Shown here: piece after piece, positions 44,438-53,849 of the stretch
How the letters are laid out: every line of letters starts with the position of its first letter
How positions within the stretch are numbered: the stretch's first letter is position 1
Assembly (NCBI RefSeq): GCF_035918155.1
Contig: NZ_CP109327.1
Coordinates: forward strand, 558,001-622,000
Origin: Streptomyces sp. NBC_01591
Lineage (GTDB): Bacteria > Actinomycetota > Actinomycetes > Streptomycetales > Streptomycetaceae
Length of the DNA stretch: 64,000 bases
Direction: 5' to 3'
Translations under genes and position numbers: made by a program
Notes under the pieces: generated by a model
The model's input: the letters and a program-made list of their open reading frames with translations, nothing else
Told to the model about the DNA's origin: nothing
The model's database searches: none

Positions 44438-45980
44438 CGTCTGGGCTCCTCTCATGAGACCCATCTGACCTTCTGTCACCCATCCCCGCATCTCGGGGGA
44501 ACCTCAGTTCGGCGTCCTGCCCTTCCTTCTGCCGCAAGAGCTGCCTGAGCAGGCCGTTGAGCTGGGCGAACACTCCTTCCTTCGTCCACTTCGCGAAGTA
44601 TCCGCAGACCGTTTCCCAGGGCGGGAAGTCGTGCGGAAGGTAGCGCCACTGCACGCCGGTGCGGTCCACATACAAGATCGCGTCCATGATGTCGCACAGG
44701 TCGTGCCCGGGTGGCCGGCCGAAATCCAGGGCCCTGCCCCGGCGCTCGAATCGCCAGGCGGCAAGGACCGGCTCGATCAACTCCCAGCGAGCATCGGACA
44801 GATCACTCGGGTACGGACGTCGCGCAGGCATGCTCCTGGCGTACCGCTCCGGACCGAGTGCGCCCCGGCGCACGGCAACGGCGACGGAAGCCCCCCGTTA
44901 TGTTTTTCGCGGTCCTGCAAGAGGGCCGCTGGCCTCCGGGCCCGGCATGACTGTGTCCCCCTGTCGAACGGATGACCTGGGGGGGGTGGTGTCACCGGGC
45001 CCGGGAGGTGCCGTCGGAGACGCTGATGAGAGGTCCGGCCACCGCCCGGTCCGGCGCAATGCCGGACAGCTCGCGGGCGGCAGGTCTGCATAACGTGGAT
45101 GCGCGCGTACGACACCGACGCCGAGGCCGGCACGTTCAACTCCCCTGGAAGGGAACAATGTTCGAAACCGAAGACGTGGGCGTGTTCCTCGGCCTGGACG
45201 TCGGCAAGACGGCCCATCACGGCCACGGGCTCACCCCGGCAGGCAAGAAGGTCTTCGACAAGCCCCTGCCCAACAGCGAGCCGAAACTGCGGGCCGTCTT
45301 CGACAAACTGGCCGCCAAGTTCGGCACCGTCCTGGTGATCGTGGACCAGCCCGCCTCCATCGGAGCCCTGCCCCTGGCCGTCGCCCGGGACACGGGCTGC
45401 AAGGTCGCCTACCTGCCCGGCCTGGCCATGCGCCGGATCGCCGACCTCTACCCCGGCGAGGCCAAAACGGACGCCCGCGACGCCGCCGTCATCGCGGACG
45501 CGGCCCGCACCATGCCGCACACCCTGCGAACCCTGGAACTCACCGACGAGATCACCGCCGAGCTGACCGTCCTCGCCGGCTTCGACCAGGACCTCGCGGC
45601 CGAGGCCACCCGCACCAGCAACCGGATACGCGGCCTGCTCACCCAGTTCCACCCCTCGCTGGAACGTGTCCTCGGCCCCCGTCTCGACCACCAGGCCGTC
45701 ACCTGGCTGCTGGAACGCCACGGCTCGCCGGCCGCCCTACGCAAAGCCGGACGCCGCCGCCTCGTCGAGCTCGTCCGCCCCAAGGCCCCGCGCATGGCAG
45801 GACGGCTGATCGACGACGTCTTCGACGCCCTGGACGAGCAGACCGTCGTGGTCCCGGGGACCGGCACCCTCGACATCGTCCTGCCCTCCCTGGCCCGCTC
45901 GCTCGCCGCCGTCCACGAACAACGCCGGGCCCTGGAAGCCCAGATCAACACCCTGCTGGAGGCCCACCCTAATGGGCAGT

Positions 45981-46335
45981 GATGCGGGGCACCGCCAGGC
46001 CCACCCCGGCCCGTCGACGCCTTGAAAGAGACTGCGGGCCCCGCATCACCCTCGTGACGGTGGTCGGTGCCGGAGAAGCCGCGCACACCCCCAGGGACTT
46101 GGATCCCTTGGTCAAGAGTCGGCCTCCGGTGCCGTCCAGCGTCACGAGTCCGTACCCCACCGCATCCAGTCCGATGATCGGATCGTTGAAGTTTGTGGTC
46201 CGAGCCGCCCACAGGGGTCACCTCTCACCACGCCTGGAGCCGCCGAGCTCTGGAGCAGACCGAGGGCCCTGTGAGTCGCTGGGGTCACGAACGGCTAATC
46301 GGATGCAGGGCCATCGAGCCCTTCCATTAGGGAGA
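45981..46335 (+). ncRNA. Candidate bridge RNA of IS110-C
   Basis: GGCCCACCC (45998-46006) equals the left target flank (45961-45969), and GAAAGAG (46024-46030) is the reverse complement of the right flank CTCTTTC (47662-47668). ATCGGATG (46298-46305) equals the right element end (47653-47660), and CCATTAG (46324-46330) is the reverse complement of CTAATGG at the left end (45969-45975). Target-like then donor-like loops, each with two guides, match the bridge RNA scheme. The two loops are further apart than in IS110-1. Confidence 0.72.
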
Positions 46336-46398
46336 CGCGTGCCCCCGCACGGCTGCGACCAGCAGGACACCCCAGACCGAGAGGACGAACACGCCACG

Positions 46399-47640
46399 AT
46401 GACCGTCACCTGCGGAATCGACTGGGCCAGCGACCACCACGATGTCGCTCTGATCGACCACGAGGGCACCTTGTTATCCAGGGCCCGAATCAACGACGAC
46501 CTCGAGGGCCTGCACCAGCTCCTCAGTCTCCTCACCGCTCACGGCGACAGCGCGAACACCCTGATTCCTGTCGCGATCGAGACCTCCCGCGGCCTCCTTG
46601 TGGCCTGCCTGCGAGCCACCGGCCGGCCCGTCTACGCGATCAACCCGATGGCCGCCGCACGCTACCGCGACCGGCATACGGTCACCCGCAAGAAGTCCGA
46701 CCACCTCGACGCCATGGTGCTCGCGAACATCTTGCGCACGGACAAGGCCGCCCACCGGCCGCTGCCCGACGACAGCGAACTCGCCCGCGCTATAGCCGTC
46801 CTGGCCCGCGCTCAGCAGGACGCGGTCTGGGACCGCACCCAAGCGGGCAACAAACTCCGCTCCCACCTGCGCGAATGCTTCCCCGGCTTCCTCGCGACCT
46901 TCCAGCACAACCGCGAAGGAATCAGCAGCAACGTCGCCCGCGTCCTCCTGGCCGCGGCCCCCACACCCGAACAGGCGGCCAGGCTCACCCGCGTCCAGCT
47001 GCGCTCGCTCCTGAAAAGGGCCGGCCGCCAACGCGGCATCGAGGCGGAAGCCGAACGGCTCCGAGACGCACTGCGCATCCCGCAGATGCGCCAGCCTCCG
47101 CAGGTCGAGCAGGCCATGGGCCGCCAGGCCATCGCCCTGCTCAGACAACTTGATGCCGCCTGCACCAGTGTCGACGACCTCGCCGAAGCGACGGTGGAGT
47201 CTTTTGACACGCACCCGGACGCCGAGGTCATCACCAGCTTTCCAGGGCTCGGGGCTCTCACCGGCGCCCGGGTGCTCGCCGAGATCGGTGACGACCGATC
47301 CCGCTTCACCGACGCTAGAGGGCTCAAGGCCTTCGCCGGAGCCGCACCGGTCACCCGGGCGTCCGGCAGGAGCCTCGCGGTCATGGCCCGACGGGTCAAG
47401 AACCAGCGTCTGGCCTCGGTCGGCTATGTCTGGGCCTTCGCCAGCCTGACCGCTTCACCCGGAGCCCGGGCCCACTACGACCGGCGGCGAGCCGATGGAG
47501 ACCGTCACACTGCCGCTCAGCGCAACCTCTTCAACCGCATGCTCGGCTGCCTCCACCACTGCCTTACCAAGCGAACCCGCTATGACGAGCTCGCCGCGTT
47601 CCCCGCACCGTCAACCCCACAACTCACCATCGCCGCTTGA
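46399..47640 (+). CDS. IS110-family transposase
   Basis: 413 residues. RuvC-like domain: TCGIDWASDHHDVALID (Asp), PVAIETSRGLLVACL (Glu) and KKSDHLDAMVLANILR (two Asp). C-terminal Tnp domain: ITSFPGLGALTGARVLAEIG, GLKAFAGAAPVTRASGRSLA (serine region) and HYDRRRADGDRHTAAQRNLF. ATG 46399 was chosen because sequence upstream is the bridge-RNA region; the ORF could be extended to 45979 only by reading through it. It is intact and could be active. Distant from IS110-1 and IS110-A. Confidence 0.92.
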   Translation: MTVTCGIDWASDHHDVALIDHEGTLLSRARINDDLEGLHQLLSLLTAHGDSANTLIPVAIETSRGLLVACLRATGRPVYAINPMAAARYRDRHTVTRKKSDHLDAMVLANILRTDKAAHRPLPDDSELARAIAVLARAQQDAVWDRTQAGNKLRSHLRECFPGFLATFQHNREGISSNVARVLLAAAPTPEQAARLTRVQLRSLLKRAGRQRGIEAEAERLRDALRIPQMRQPPQVEQAMGRQAIALLRQLDAACTSVDDLAEATVESFDTHPDAEVITSFPGLGALTGARVLAEIGDDRSRFTDARGLKAFAGAAPVTRASGRSLAVMARRVKNQRLASVGYVWAFASLTASPGARAHYDRRRADGDRHTAAQRNLFNRMLGCLHHCLTKRTRYDELAAFPAPSTPQLTIAA

Positions 47641-47981
47641 CAGATCAACTGCATCGGATGTCTCTTTCCCCGGTCCTGACCTCGATGCCCGGAGTCGGCG
47701 TCAGGACCGCCGCAGTCCTGCTGACCACCGTCGGCGACGGCACCGGCTTCCCCACCGCCGCCCACCTCGCCTCCTACGCCGGCCTCGCCCCCACCACCAA
47801 GCAGTCAGGCACATCGATCCACGGCGAACACGCACCCCGAGGAGGAAACCGGCAGCTCAAACGCGCCATGTTCCTCTCCGCCTTCGCCTGCATGAACGCC
47901 GATCCCGTCTCCCGCACCTACTACGACAAACAACGCGCCCGCGGCACGGAAGATTTCAAGTCCAGTGAGACGGTCGTGACG

Positions 47982-49223
47982 CTATGAGGTTTGTGGTGCG
48001 GGTTCCCTGCGTTTGGCCGGGTCGTTGATCCAGGCCGTCTGGGGTATCTCGGGTGGTCTGGGGCGGCGGCCGAAGCGTTCGGGGTGGCGGGCGTATGCCT
48101 CGGCGAGGGTGACCGCGCGCTGGTCGCGGACTTCCTCGGCGGTCCCGAAGTGGACGGAGGCTGGTGTGTGCCAGCCGATACCCGAGTGCCGGTGCTCATG
48201 GTTGTAATACGCGATGAACGCGTCGAACCACTCGCGGGCGTGGGCCAGCGAATCGAACCGTTCAGGATAATCCGACATGTACTTCGTGGTCTTGAACTGG
48301 GCCTCGCTGTAAGGGTTGTCGTTGGAGACCTTCGGCCTCGAGTGCGACCGCGTCACGCCCAGATCGATCAGTAGTTGGGAGACCTTCTTCGACGTCATCG
48401 AGGTGCCGCGGTCCGCGTGCACGGTCTGGGGCACGATGCCGTTGCGGGCGATGGTCTCGCGGATCAGCTCCTCGGCCCGCACAGCTGATTCGGCTCGCTC
48501 GACGGTGTGGCCGACGATATACCGGCTGAAGATGTCGATGATCACGTAGGCGTGATACCAGACGCCCTTGGCCGGCCCGGCCGCCTTGGTGATGTCCCAG
48601 GTGAACACCTGCGAGGGCCCGGTGGCGACCAGCTCGGGCACCGCCTTGGCGGGATGGGTGGCCTGCCGTCGGCGCTCACCGGACTGATCCTGCTCGCGCA
48701 GGATCCGGTACATCGTCGAGACGGAGCAGTGATAGCGCCCGGCATCCAGCTCGCGGGCCCAGATCTGCGCGGGCGCCAGCTCGGCGTACTCGTCGCCGTT
48801 CATCAACTCGAGTACCGCAGAACGCTCTTCGGCCGTCAGGGCCGACGGCTGCATCTGTGGGGCACGTGTTCTGCGTGGTGGTGGGGGCCGGAGCCGACGG
48901 TAATGCGTGGCGCGGGAGCGGCCGGTCAGCCGACAGGCGGCCGTGATGCCCAGCTGAACCTCGACGCTGGTGAACGCCTCGTCCACGACAGGGTCGGCGG
49001 CAGGCTTCAGTCCGCGCTCTCGGAGATCATTTCCAAGAGCGCGGAAGCTTTTCCCATCACCTCGAGTGCGGCCTTGTTCCGTGCCAGGTCCCTCTGCAAC
49101 CGCTCCACCTGCTGCCGCAGCTTTTCGTTCTCCACCTCCGCGGCGGACTTCTTCGCACGGGCCGGGCTGGTCCGGCGGTCGACCAGGTTTTCCAGGGCCC
49201 CGGCATCCCGGGCGGCCCGCCAC
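47982..49223 (-). CDS. IS3-family transposase OrfB
   Basis: The catalytic part is readable from about residue 75 (FTSVEVQLGITAACRLTGRS). DDE residues: SQVFTWDITKAAGPAKGVWY (Asp), VHADRGTSMTSKKVSQLL (Asp), KVSNDNPYSEAQFKTTKYMS (Glu). The tail HRHSGIGWHTPASVHFGTAE is complete. The first 70 or so codons of the ORF overlap orfA out of frame and are not translated on their own; a fusion by frameshifting is expected. Intact. Confidence 0.87.
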   Translation of the reverse strand: MAGRPGCRGPGKPGRPPDQPGPCEEVRRGGGERKAAAAGGAVAEGPGTEQGRTRGDGKSFRALGNDLRERGLKPAADPVVDEAFTSVEVQLGITAACRLTGRSRATHYRRLRPPPPRRTRAPQMQPSALTAEERSAVLELMNGDEYAELAPAQIWARELDAGRYHCSVSTMYRILREQDQSGERRRQATHPAKAVPELVATGPSQVFTWDITKAAGPAKGVWYHAYVIIDIFSRYIVGHTVERAESAVRAEELIRETIARNGIVPQTVHADRGTSMTSKKVSQLLIDLGVTRSHSRPKVSNDNPYSEAQFKTTKYMSDYPERFDSLAHAREWFDAFIAYYNHEHRHSGIGWHTPASVHFGTAEEVRDQRAVTLAEAYARHPERFGRRPRPPEIPQTAWINDPAKRREPAPQTS

Positions 49224-49390
49224 TCCTTGACATGCGAGTGGTAGAGCCGTTCCCTGCGCAGGACCGCACCCTTCTCGTTCCTGGGCGCGGCGTCGTACTC
49301 GGCGACGATTCGCAGCTTGTACTCCGAGGTGAAAGTGCGGCGCTTCGGCCTCGGCGCCGGCTCGGACCCGACGGGCTCTGTACTGGGCAT
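49007..49390 (-). CDS. IS3-family transposase OrfA
   Basis: 127 residues. RTFTSEYKLRIVAEYDAA, then an HTH region with GAVLRRERLYHSHVKEWRAA, and a coiled-coil segment AEVENEKLRQQVERLQRDLA. Ends at 49007, overlapping orfB by about 200 bases in a different frame, as in frameshift-expressed IS3 elements. Intact. Confidence 0.85.
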   Translation of the reverse strand: MPSTEPVGSEPAPRPKRRTFTSEYKLRIVAEYDAAPRNEKGAVLRRERLYHSHVKEWRAARDAGALENLVDRRTSPARAKKSAAEVENEKLRQQVERLQRDLARNKAALEVMGKASALLEMISESAD

Positions 49391-49991
49391 AAGGGACGGT
49401 TCTCCTGTCGTGCCCTCTCAGGCTAACCCCGCAGAACGGGATGTCTCACCCAAGGCTGACAGAGAGGGGCAAGACCCACACACAGGCCCTCCTCCGCCTC
49501 GCACGCCAACGCATCAGCGTCCTGTTCGCCATGCTCCGAGACGGCACCTTCTACGAGCCCCGCGAACCCCGAACCAACACCCAGCAACCGCATGAACCCC
49601 ACCCCGGCAAACCACCCCAGAACCGGCACCTTGGGGTTGACGAAGAACATAGAGGCACCCCCCGAGGACTGGACATCCTGGGATGAGACAGACACGGACC
49701 GCCTCCCGCCCCTGCTGTCACCCCACCCGGCCAACAGGCCTCAACCACACCTCCAGCCTCACCAGCACCACAGTCCCGCACTCCAAAAATCGACGGATAC
49801 ACTGGCATCCAAGGTGAAAACGACCTCTCAGCTTGTTCTTTATGGTCTGACCTGGTCGCGTTCGGCGATGGTCTCAGGTCGCCTGACCGTTTTACCCACG
49901 TCGTAGCGGATGGCGGGGTGCCGGTTCTTCGAGCCGATCGGCCTGCCGGGGCCGGGCCGGTTGAGTTTCGGCGCACGGGCCGGACAGGGCA

Positions 49992-51651
49992 GAGGCTGTC
50001 GCACGGCTCCTGCCCCGTGAAGGTCAAGAGCGATTCTTGGGTGTGTGATTGATGAGCTTGTTGAGGTTGTGCACCGTGCCGAGGAGCTTGATCTCGGCGT
50101 CCACCGCTTGGCGGCCGCGGTAGTTGAGGTGTCGTCCGATCCGTTGGAAGAACTGGGCGAATCCCGGCTCGACCAGGGCACTTCGTTGACGGTACTGGGC
50201 CCGTCCCGTTGGGGTGGCGAGGCGGGCCGCCATGTCCTGCTGGCCGGCAGGGGCCTGCTGACGTTTCGCGGGAAAGCCTGCCTGGTCGGTATCGCTGGTG
50301 ACCGAGACCAGTAGCGGGAGGTCAGCGAGGGCCTCGAAGGACGTGGCGGAAGCGTACCCGCTGTCAGCGAGCCAGAGTTGGATGTCGCCGGGGAGCCGTG
50401 CGGCCTGGTGATTGTGCTGGGTCTTCTTCACCATCGGAACGAGGGCCGTCCTGTCCGAGGGATTGTCGTGCGCTTCGATGGCCAGCAAGAATTGACGGCG
50501 GGCGCACACGATCTGGATGTTGTATCCCTGCAGGTAGCCACCGCGTTTGCCGGGAATCAGCCGGGAGTCGGGATCGCTCAGGCAGGCACGGGAATCCGGG
50601 GAGGGGACCGGTCGGGGTGCGTGGGCCCGCTCCAGCCAGGCCCGCATCTTCACCAGTCGCGTTCGCTGGCGAACGAGGACGGTCTTGTGCTCCATCGGGA
50701 CCGGCGGCCGTCCGTTCGCTCCACGACGTCCTGCCGCCCGGTCCTCTTGGACGCGGAACTCGTACTTCTTCAGCTTCTCCTGGTGCGCCTCGGTCTCGGC
50801 GGCCAGGCGCATCTCCGCGCGGGCCACCATCCGCTCGGCGGCTTCGACCTTGACCCGGATCTCGGTAGGTGAAGGCATAGCCCGTTCATGCAGTCTGTCC
50901 CTGGCCGTGTGCGCGCGGGTGAGCCGGTCGCACAGCCGGGACAGGCGAGGCCAGTTATCGCACGGGTCCTCGCCATCGCCCTGTGCTGCCGAGCCGTCGG
51001 CCTCGACGCTCAGCGCGTGGTCGACTACATCCTCCATCAGCGTGCGGATCTCTTTCTCGCACTGGGAGATGGTCCCCTCCAGGCGCTGGAGCCGCTGGTT
51101 GGCGTCGCGTGAGGCATTCGCCTCCATCGGTGAGCCGTCCACGGCCACCGCCGAAAGATCGACCAGGCCACGTCGGCCACACAGCGACAACACCTGGACG
51201 AACAGCGAGTTCAAGGCGGCACGGTGGCGTCGTACGAACCGCGCGACGGTGGAGTGGTCCACTCGGCGGTTCGCGGTGATGATTCGGCAGCCCACGTCGT
51301 CCCAGCAAGCCTGCCCGATGCGACGGGAGGAGCGCACTCCCTTGCTGTAGCAGTACAGGAGCAACGCAATCAGGCTCGCGGGAGGGTAGGCCACCCCGCC
51401 CCGCCCGTCGTCACGGTAGCTGTTCTCGAACGCCGACAGGTCAAGAACCTCGACGACGTCGAGCACCTTCCAGCACAGGTGCTCGGGCGGCAGCCACTGC
51501 CGGACATCCCGCGGCATCTCAAGATCACGTTCACGGTCGCACGACAAGAAGTTCCGCTCCACCGGCCAAGAATCCGACGCCTCCCTGATCCTTGGAACCG
51601 AACAACGAATCGCTCTTGACCTTCACGGGGCAGGAGCCGTGCGACAGCCTC
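49992..51651 (-). mobile_element. IS1182-family element with 46-base terminal repeats
   Basis: 1660 bases bounded by 46-base near-perfect inverted repeats beginning GAGGCTGTCGCACGGCTCCT, flanked by GGCA on both sides (49988-49991 and 51652-51655), a four-base duplication. Inserted in the last part of the NF041680-type transposase. Contains one intact gene. Confidence 0.92.
50024..51562 (-). CDS. IS1182-family transposase
   Basis: 512 residues. The N-terminal DUF772-type domain has WLPPEHLCWKVLDVVEVLDL, YPPASLIALLLYCYSKGVRS and VDHSTVARFVRRHRAALNS. The DDE_Tnp domain has DLSAVAVDGSPMEANASRDA (Asp), IQLWLADSGYASATSFEALA (Asp) and RSALVEPGFAQFFQRIGRHL (Glu). A long charged linker between them is typical. 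No lesion. The element's ends are also perfect, so this is a likely active IS. Confidence 0.93.
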   Translation of the reverse strand: MERNFLSCDRERDLEMPRDVRQWLPPEHLCWKVLDVVEVLDLSAFENSYRDDGRGGVAYPPASLIALLLYCYSKGVRSSRRIGQACWDDVGCRIITANRRVDHSTVARFVRRHRAALNSLFVQVLSLCGRRGLVDLSAVAVDGSPMEANASRDANQRLQRLEGTISQCEKEIRTLMEDVVDHALSVEADGSAAQGDGEDPCDNWPRLSRLCDRLTRAHTARDRLHERAMPSPTEIRVKVEAAERMVARAEMRLAAETEAHQEKLKKYEFRVQEDRAAGRRGANGRPPVPMEHKTVLVRQRTRLVKMRAWLERAHAPRPVPSPDSRACLSDPDSRLIPGKRGGYLQGYNIQIVCARRQFLLAIEAHDNPSDRTALVPMVKKTQHNHQAARLPGDIQLWLADSGYASATSFEALADLPLLVSVTSDTDQAGFPAKRQQAPAGQQDMAARLATPTGRAQYRQRSALVEPGFAQFFQRIGRHLNYRGRQAVDAEIKLLGTVHNLNKLINHTPKNRS

Positions 51652-53152
51652 GGCAAGTACGGGCGGAGGTTTCTGAACCCCCGGCGGACCCGGGCGGGGG
51701 TGAGCCGGCCGGGCTCGGCCGGCCTCTCCCAGGGGCGGCGGAGGTCCGCAGCCAGCGGCCGGGCAAGGCGGAGTTGGGTATGGGCGGCGATGATCAGCCA
51801 GGTCCACCGGTCCGCCGCCTCGGGGGTACGGAGCTTCGGGCGGGTCCAGCCCAGCGTTTGCTTGAAAGGGCGGAAAGTGTGCTCCAGGTCGAATCTGCGC
51901 AGGAACGCCTGCCAGCGCAGGTCGACGCCCTCGCCCGACAGGCCGGTGACCGACGACCGCAGCCAGACCGGGAGTGGATCGTGGCCGCCGGGCAGGCGCT
52001 CGACCTCCAGGCGGATCAACGTGCTCGATGACGGGGAGTTCGCCGGTGTGGTCAATCCACGCGGAGCGGGTGGTCAGCCGGGGATGGATGCGGTCCCAGG
52101 CCATCACGCGAGCGGTGCCGTAGCGGTCGGTGACCTGCACGGTCGCAGTATCGGGCTCTTCCCAGGTGTCGGGCTTGGCGAAGCGGAACTCCTTGCCGTG
52201 CTTGGGCGGCCGTCCGCCCTGCGGCGGTGAGATCCAGGGGACCGGGACGGGCTTGCGCATCACGCGGTCCGTGCGCATCCGCCCGAGGACCTCCACCGGC
52301 AGTCCTTCCAGCAGATGGGCCATGCGCGGAGCGTCGTAGCCTGCGTCGAAGACGACCAGGATGTCGCGGTCCCCCGCGCGCCAACGGCCCATGTCGATCA
52401 GGTCCTCGACCACCCGGCGGACCTGGGCAGCGGTGACCTTGGCGACGTCGTCGGCCGGCCCCAGCCGCAGAGCGTCCAGGATCTGGCACCACGAGGTCCG
52501 GCCCGACTCCAGCACGGCGACGAACGAGTAGGGCCAGCCGGGCACGAACTGGTCCGAGGACCGGCCGCTGCGGCCGTAGACGTGGCAGAACAAGCGGTCC
52601 GCGCTGGTCGGTGCGTCCGGCCGGAGCCAGTGGGTGACGTCCACCGCCAGGACCAGACGCCCGTCGGCGGCCTCGGGCTGCGGCAGCCCGGCCAGCACCT
52701 GCTGCAGCCGCGACACATCGACGTTCCCGCTGTTCAACGCGTCGTACATCGCACCGTGCCCGCGCCGGTGCTCGGCCGTCAGCGTGAGGTCCACCGGCGT
52801 GGTCACCGGCCCGTCCGCGCACAGCAACGCGTTGGTCAGCTCGAACAGCGTGTCCTCACGCGGGGTCAGGCAGTCGAAGAAGTCGTCCCGGAAGTGTGAC
52901 GCGACCGCGAACGTCTCCCGCCGGACATCATGTTGCAGCAGACTCATTCCCCCACGGCCTTCGTACTGGTCAAGTGCCTCTTTGGTCGGAGCGCAGGATC
53001 AGACGAAGGCCGTGTTCACGTCCCCGGAATCCTCGTACGAGCGAGTGCGTTCGGGACATCGTTCGAGGTCGGACCATAAAGAACAAGCTCAGTGACTGTT
53101 TGAGATCCTGCGACGCTATTGCAGGTGGACCGAGGATGATGGACTGGGTGCC

Positions 53153-53808
53153 ATGACGACATTGGCGACCCGCATTTTTGAGGCAATTAACCGATTCCAC
53201 AACGTCCCCCGTGGGACCACAACGCCCACTACCACCGGTGGATCATGCGGCAGGTCCCCAGGCGCTTCGACAGAGCTTTGGACGTTGGATCGGGTAGCGG
53301 AGATTTGGCCCGGCTCCTGGCCTCACGTGCCAAATCCGTGCAGGGTCTGGATGCCGACCACACAATCGTTGCTCGGGCCCGGGAGCTCACTGCGCCGGCT
53401 GCCCCAGTGACGTTCACCGCAGGAGACGCACTGACGGAGATACCGCCTGGTTTCTACGACGTCATCACGTGTGTCGCCACCATCCACCACCTGCCGTTCT
53501 CGGACACTCTCATCCACCTTCGCCAGCGCTTGGCACCAGGCGGGACTTTGGTCGTCGTAGGCGTAGCCCGTGCGCAGTCACCCGGCGACCATCTTCTCGG
53601 CGCTGCCGCCATTCCGCTGAATATCGCCATGGCATGGATCAAGAACAAGGGACGCAGAGCACCACGGCCGGACTCCATGACGGCTTCCACCCGACCAGCG
53701 ACCATGAGCTTCGCCGACATTGTTCGTGACGCCCGCCGTGTTCTGCCCGGTGTTCGGCTGCGCCGACGCCTGTTCTGGCGCTACACGCTGGTCTGGCATC
53801 AGAGCTGA
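53153..53808 (+). pseudogene. Class I SAM methyltransferase, one frameshift
   Basis: The N-terminus TTLATRIFEAINRFHNVP, then in a shifted frame PWDHNAHYHRWIMRQVPRRF, motif I ALDVGSGSGDLARLLAS, GLDADHTIVARARE, DALTEIPPGFYDVITCVATI and the tail MSFADIVRDARRVLPGVRL, RRRLFWRYTLVWHQS. One extra C in the CCCCC run near 53207 breaks the frame. Everything else is full-length (about 215 residues), so this may be a sequencing error or very recent decay. Substrate unknown. Confidence 0.75.
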
Positions 53809-53849
53809 CGAGCGCTCTCGGAAGCCGCTCTCTGCGACGTTCAGTTTCC

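Larger units (their letters stand above)
43182..44506 (-). mobile_element. IS3-D, complete with GTT target duplication
   Basis: 1325 bases with terminal repeats TGAGGTTCCCCCGCAGCGCG and TGAGGTTCCCCCGAGATGCG, flanked by GTT on both sides (43179-43181 and 44507-44509). It contains orfA and orfB. It is inserted in IS5-D. A solo copy of its orfA end sits at 4983-5082. Confidence 0.95.
43141..44831 (-). pseudogene. IS5-D transposase, interrupted by IS3-D
   Basis: From ATG 44831: MPARRPYPSDLSDARWELIE, DFGRPPGHDLCDIMDAILYV, GVQWRYLPHDFPPWETVCGY and LLRQLLRQKEGQDAEL, then IS3-D, then (43181 down) PSGCVIEAQSVKTSSHG with the first catalytic Asp replaced by Glu (usual motif IDAQSVKTS). The sequence stops at about 43141, so the catalytic C-terminal half is missing. 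The interruption has a perfect three-base target duplication. Confidence 0.75.
45969..47663 (+). mobile_element. IS110-C, complete IS110-family element
   Basis: About 1.69 kb, inserted in the IS110-B transposase between GGCCCACC and CTTTCCCC with a duplicated CT core (45969-45970 and 47662-47663). CT is the core reported for IS110 elements. It has a long non-coding left end (45971-46398), one transposase gene and a very short right end ending GCATCGGATGT. Confidence 0.9.
47947..49467 (-). mobile_element. IS3-C, inserted in IS110-B
   Basis: About 1.52 kb. Imperfect terminal repeats include TTTCAAGTCCAGTGAGAC on the left and TGTCAGCCTTGGGTGAGAC on the right (read inward). GGCA occurs on both sides (47943-47946 and 49468-49471) and once in the reconstructed host, compatible with a 3-4 base duplication. 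Contains orfA and orfB in the minus direction. Confidence 0.8.
45158..49586 (+). pseudogene. IS110-B transposase, in three pieces
   Basis: Piece one: MFETEDVGVFLGLDVGKTAH, VLVIVDQPASIGALPLAVAR, GEAKTDARDAAVIADAARTM, ending at NTLLEAHP. Piece two (47664 on): LSPVLTSMPGVGVRTAAVLL then LASYAGLAPTTKQSGTSIHG, ending at YDKQRARG. Piece three (49472 on): KTHTQALLRLARQRISVLFA then LRDGTFYEPREP. All pieces are in the same frame once the insertions are removed, so the gene was intact when hit. Confidence 0.85.
44894..49685 (+). mobile_element. IS110-B, split by IS110-C and IS3-C
   Basis: A sister of IS110-A. Left non-coding end about 44894-45157, transposase in three pieces (45158-45968, 47664-47946, 49472-49586) and right end to about 49685. 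Reconstruction by removal of 45969-47661 and 47947-49471 gives a continuous IS110 coding sequence. CGTTATG (44896-44902) pairs with CATAACG (45089-45095) as the candidate donor guide. Confidence 0.75.
49850..52947 (-). pseudogene. NF041680-type (IS701-like) transposase, interrupted and frameshifted
   Basis: From ATG 52947: MSLLQHDVRRETFAVASHFR, RLVLAVDVTHWLRPDAPTSA, DILVVFDAGYDAPRMAHLLE (catalytic Asp regions), then a frameshift near 52040. The next frame gives LRWQAFLRRFDLEHTFRPFK (Glu region) and RVRRGFRNLRPYLP, where IS1182 interrupts. The end resumes at 49991: CPARAPKLNRPGPGRPIGSK then NRHPAIRYDVGKTVRRPET. Removing IS1182 plus one TGCC copy restores YLPCPARAP. Confidence 0.85.
49832..53085 (-). 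mobile_element. NF041680-type insertion sequence carrying IS1182
   Basis: Terminal repeats CTTGTTCTTTATGGTCTGAC and CTTGTTCTTTATGGTCCGAC (right, read inward), flanked by CTCAG on both sides (49827-49831 and 53086-53090), a five-base target duplication. Without the nested IS1182 the element is about 1.6 kb. Confidence 0.82.

Noticed and set aside
45979..46398. N-terminal extension of the IS110-C transposase to 45979
   Set aside because: The extension covers the bridge-RNA candidate, and the family starts at the GIDWASDHH motif; ATG 46399 fits.
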